Part shown: positions 62,809 to 64,000 of the stretch, in pieces
How positions within the stretch are numbered: position 1 is the first letter of the stretch
Layout of the letters: each line of letters begins with the position of its first letter
DNA from: Planctomycetota bacterium
GTDB lineage: Bacteria; Planctomycetota; Planctomycetia; Pirellulales; Lacipirellulaceae
NCBI GenBank assembly: GCA_029259915.1
Contig: JAJDED010000010.1
Span: 1-64,000 of the forward strand
Direction: 5' to 3'
DNA: 64,000 bases
Notes under the pieces: generated by a model
What the model was told of the DNA's origin: nothing
Seen by the model: only the letters and a program-made list of their open reading frames with translations
The model's database searches: none
Translations under genes and position numbers: made by a program

Positions 62809-64000
62809 TTACATGGCCGAAGTGCGCATTTCCATGGGTTGCTTGAGCAACCACAGACTGAAAACGCTGAAAGCAATCATCCCCGCCAACATGGGGAGCT
62901 GACTGCGAAACGCCGCCTGGCGATTGCCAAAAAGATTTAACGAAGTTCGTTGCGCGACCCACAGACTAAACACGTGTCCAACTAAAACTAAAAGAACTTG
63001 CAGAATCCAGAGTACGTCGAGCGACACCAACGGCGGAACGCGCCAATCGAGCGTACCGAACATATTCCAGCCCCAGCCGAATGGGTCGGACAACAGCGAC
63101 ACCACCTTAGGCCCTTCCATAAGCAAATGCTCAAGGTTGTGGGCGAGATGGTAGAACAAGGCGATCGGGAGCAGCGCATAGGCGTAACGAATGAAATAGT
63201 CGCGGTACGTCATTCGTGTCGGCGTTTCGATTCCTGCCACCATCCGAAACGAAAAATGCACAAGCACTGCATAAATGAGAATCGGCGCGATCATCAAGCC
63301 CGCCATGCCGATTGAAAAAGAAATCATATGCCCCACCGAAAAACTACTGCTGAGCCAATCAGTCAGTCGGTGCCAATTGGGCGTCATGGTCAATCCATGA
63401 AAACCGGTGATCGAAAGCATCAACAGCGCAAGATAGGCTTCGTCGGACCGTGCCCGATGATTGGCTACCAAGTCGGCGCCCCAAGGCCGAAGATTGAGCG
63501 CCAAATTGTCTTCAGGACATGCCTGAATGCATTCGGAACACTGAATGCAGTACGTGTTCTCCGTGAGATTACCGGGATATAAAAACGTCGGACAGCCGTA
63601 GGCCGTTTCGCTGCCATGCACACATTCCTTGCCATGGCACGTTCGACATGTGCCCTCGTCTTTTGCGCGAATCTCCACACCGGAGAACATGGCATACAGC
63701 CCACTCACTCTTCCCACCAGGCACGCGTACCGGCAAAAACCTTTGCGCTCGAAGAGAAACGCGCTGACAATCGCCATCAGCAACATCGCGATTGCCAGGT
63801 AGGCCGTCACGCGCGGTTTCATCGTGACGCCAAAACCAAGTTCGACCCACGTCAGACCCACAAAGAGTATTGTCGCGATCAAAACATTGCGCAGCGCTCG
63901 GGGCCATTTCAAGTTGAGCCCCAGGCCTTCGTCCGTTTTGCGCCAGAATCGCAGCTTTTCCATCCAGCCCGCCACGGCATCCCACGGGCAAACAAAGCAC
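62809..64000 (-). CDS. NapH/NosR-like membrane polyferredoxin, partial (N-terminus beyond right edge)
   Basis: The frame is open to the right edge (CFVCPWDAVAGW before the track's GTG start), so the gene continues outside. The visible part has two helices and then a Cys-rich region: CRYACLVG, CRTCHGKEC, and CIQCSECIQACPEDN, the last a 4Fe-4S ferredoxin motif. The C-terminal half has about six helices with several histidines (YHLAHNLEHLL, GHVFSLW) that could bind haem b. The pattern resembles NapH/NosR/CcoG-type proteins that pass electrons across the membrane. The CRTCH motif more likely ligates Fe-S than haem. It heads the cytochrome locus as far as can be seen. Confidence 0.78.
   Translation of the reverse strand, partial: CFVCPWDAVAGWMEKLRFWRKTDEGLGLNLKWPRALRNVLIATILFVGLTWVELGFGVTMKPRVTAYLAIAMLLMAIVSAFLFERKGFCRYACLVGRVSGLYAMFSGVEIRAKDEGTCRTCHGKECVHGSETAYGCPTFLYPGNLTENTYCIQCSECIQACPEDNLALNLRPWGADLVANHRARSDEAYLALLMLSITGFHGLTMTPNWHRLTDWLSSSFSVGHMISFSIGMAGLMIAPILIYAVLVHFSFRMVAGIETPTRMTYRDYFIRYAYALLPIALFYHLAHNLEHLLMEGPKVVSLLSDPFGWGWNMFGTLDWRVPPLVSLDVLWILQVLLVLVGHVFSLWVAQRTSLNLFGNRQAAFRSQLPMLAGMIAFSVFSLWLLKQPMEMRTSAM

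Noticed and set aside
62809-64000. CRTCH in the polyferredoxin as a haem c site
   Set aside because: It lies inside a cysteine-rich ferredoxin region (CRTCHGKEC) and is more likely an Fe-S ligand set; it is not counted in the haem total.

Overview
The window looks like a chromosomal segment of a free-living planctomycete of the Pirellulales type. The main indicators are families that are hallmarks of that phylum: DUF1501, DUF1549/DUF1553, a DUF1559 prepilin-like protein, a formylglycine sulfatase, PEP-CTERM sorting, a Tat-exported Gfo/Idh/MocA oxidoreductase, and a MoxR/DUF58/BatA/vWA locus. No phage, insertion sequence, CRISPR array or rRNA was seen. Genes run in long same-strand blocks with many 4-bp ATGA overlaps, so operon logic is easy to read.

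Left part (1-23 kb), sugar catabolism. After a partial secreted lamin-tail-domain protein and a PhoPQ/PqaA-like alpha/beta hydrolase comes a long minus-strand operon read from 15067 down to about 3052. Its order is rhaA, a permease-like transporter, a 65-aa membrane protein, rhaB, a bifunctional rhamnulose-1-phosphate aldolase/lactaldehyde dehydrogenase, lutA, lutB, lutC, a secreted glycosidase-like protein and a DUF5009 membrane protein. It would convert L-rhamnose to DHAP plus L-lactate and then pyruvate, with no microcompartment genes in sight. A divergent AraC regulator faces it across a nested inverted repeat. A plus-strand cluster follows: Gfo/Idh oxidoreductase, a 5'-truncated PIG-L deacetylase, NagB-like isomerase/deaminase, PfkB kinase, LacD/DeoC-like aldolase and sulfatase. 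It looks like a derivatised amino-sugar pathway. A degenerate tRNA-Ser(GGA) closes the block.

Middle part (23.8-46.6 kb), one uninterrupted minus-strand array. It starts with an ECF sigma factor and an anti-sigma-like domain fused to DUF1549/DUF1553. DUF1501, EF-hand, MoxR ATPase, DUF58, BatA-like and vWA proteins, a 1338-aa coiled-coil membrane protein, a carboxypeptidase-regulatory-like repeat protein and two tandem squalene-cyclase-like repeat proteins follow. No gap exceeds 98 bp, so an ECF-controlled envelope regulon is plausible.

Right part (46.8-64 kb), metal resistance then respiration. A GYD protein and an arsR-ACR3 pair stand opposite a MerR regulator with a textbook long-spacer promoter, a DUF1559 pseudopilin and an unusual CopZ-like/MerT/MerP fusion; merA is not seen. 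From 52.5 kb to the right edge is a minus-strand electron-transfer locus: a truncated polyferredoxin, a one-haem PEP-CTERM protein, two paralogous multihaem-c/cytochrome-b fusions (11 and 9 CxxCH), a 12-CxxCH NapC-like protein, a Rieske protein, a b6-type cytochrome b and a nonahaem cytochrome in the position of cytochrome c1 or f. With 42 CxxCH motifs in exported proteins and no recognisable terminal enzyme, this locus is the best candidate for an undescribed system here.
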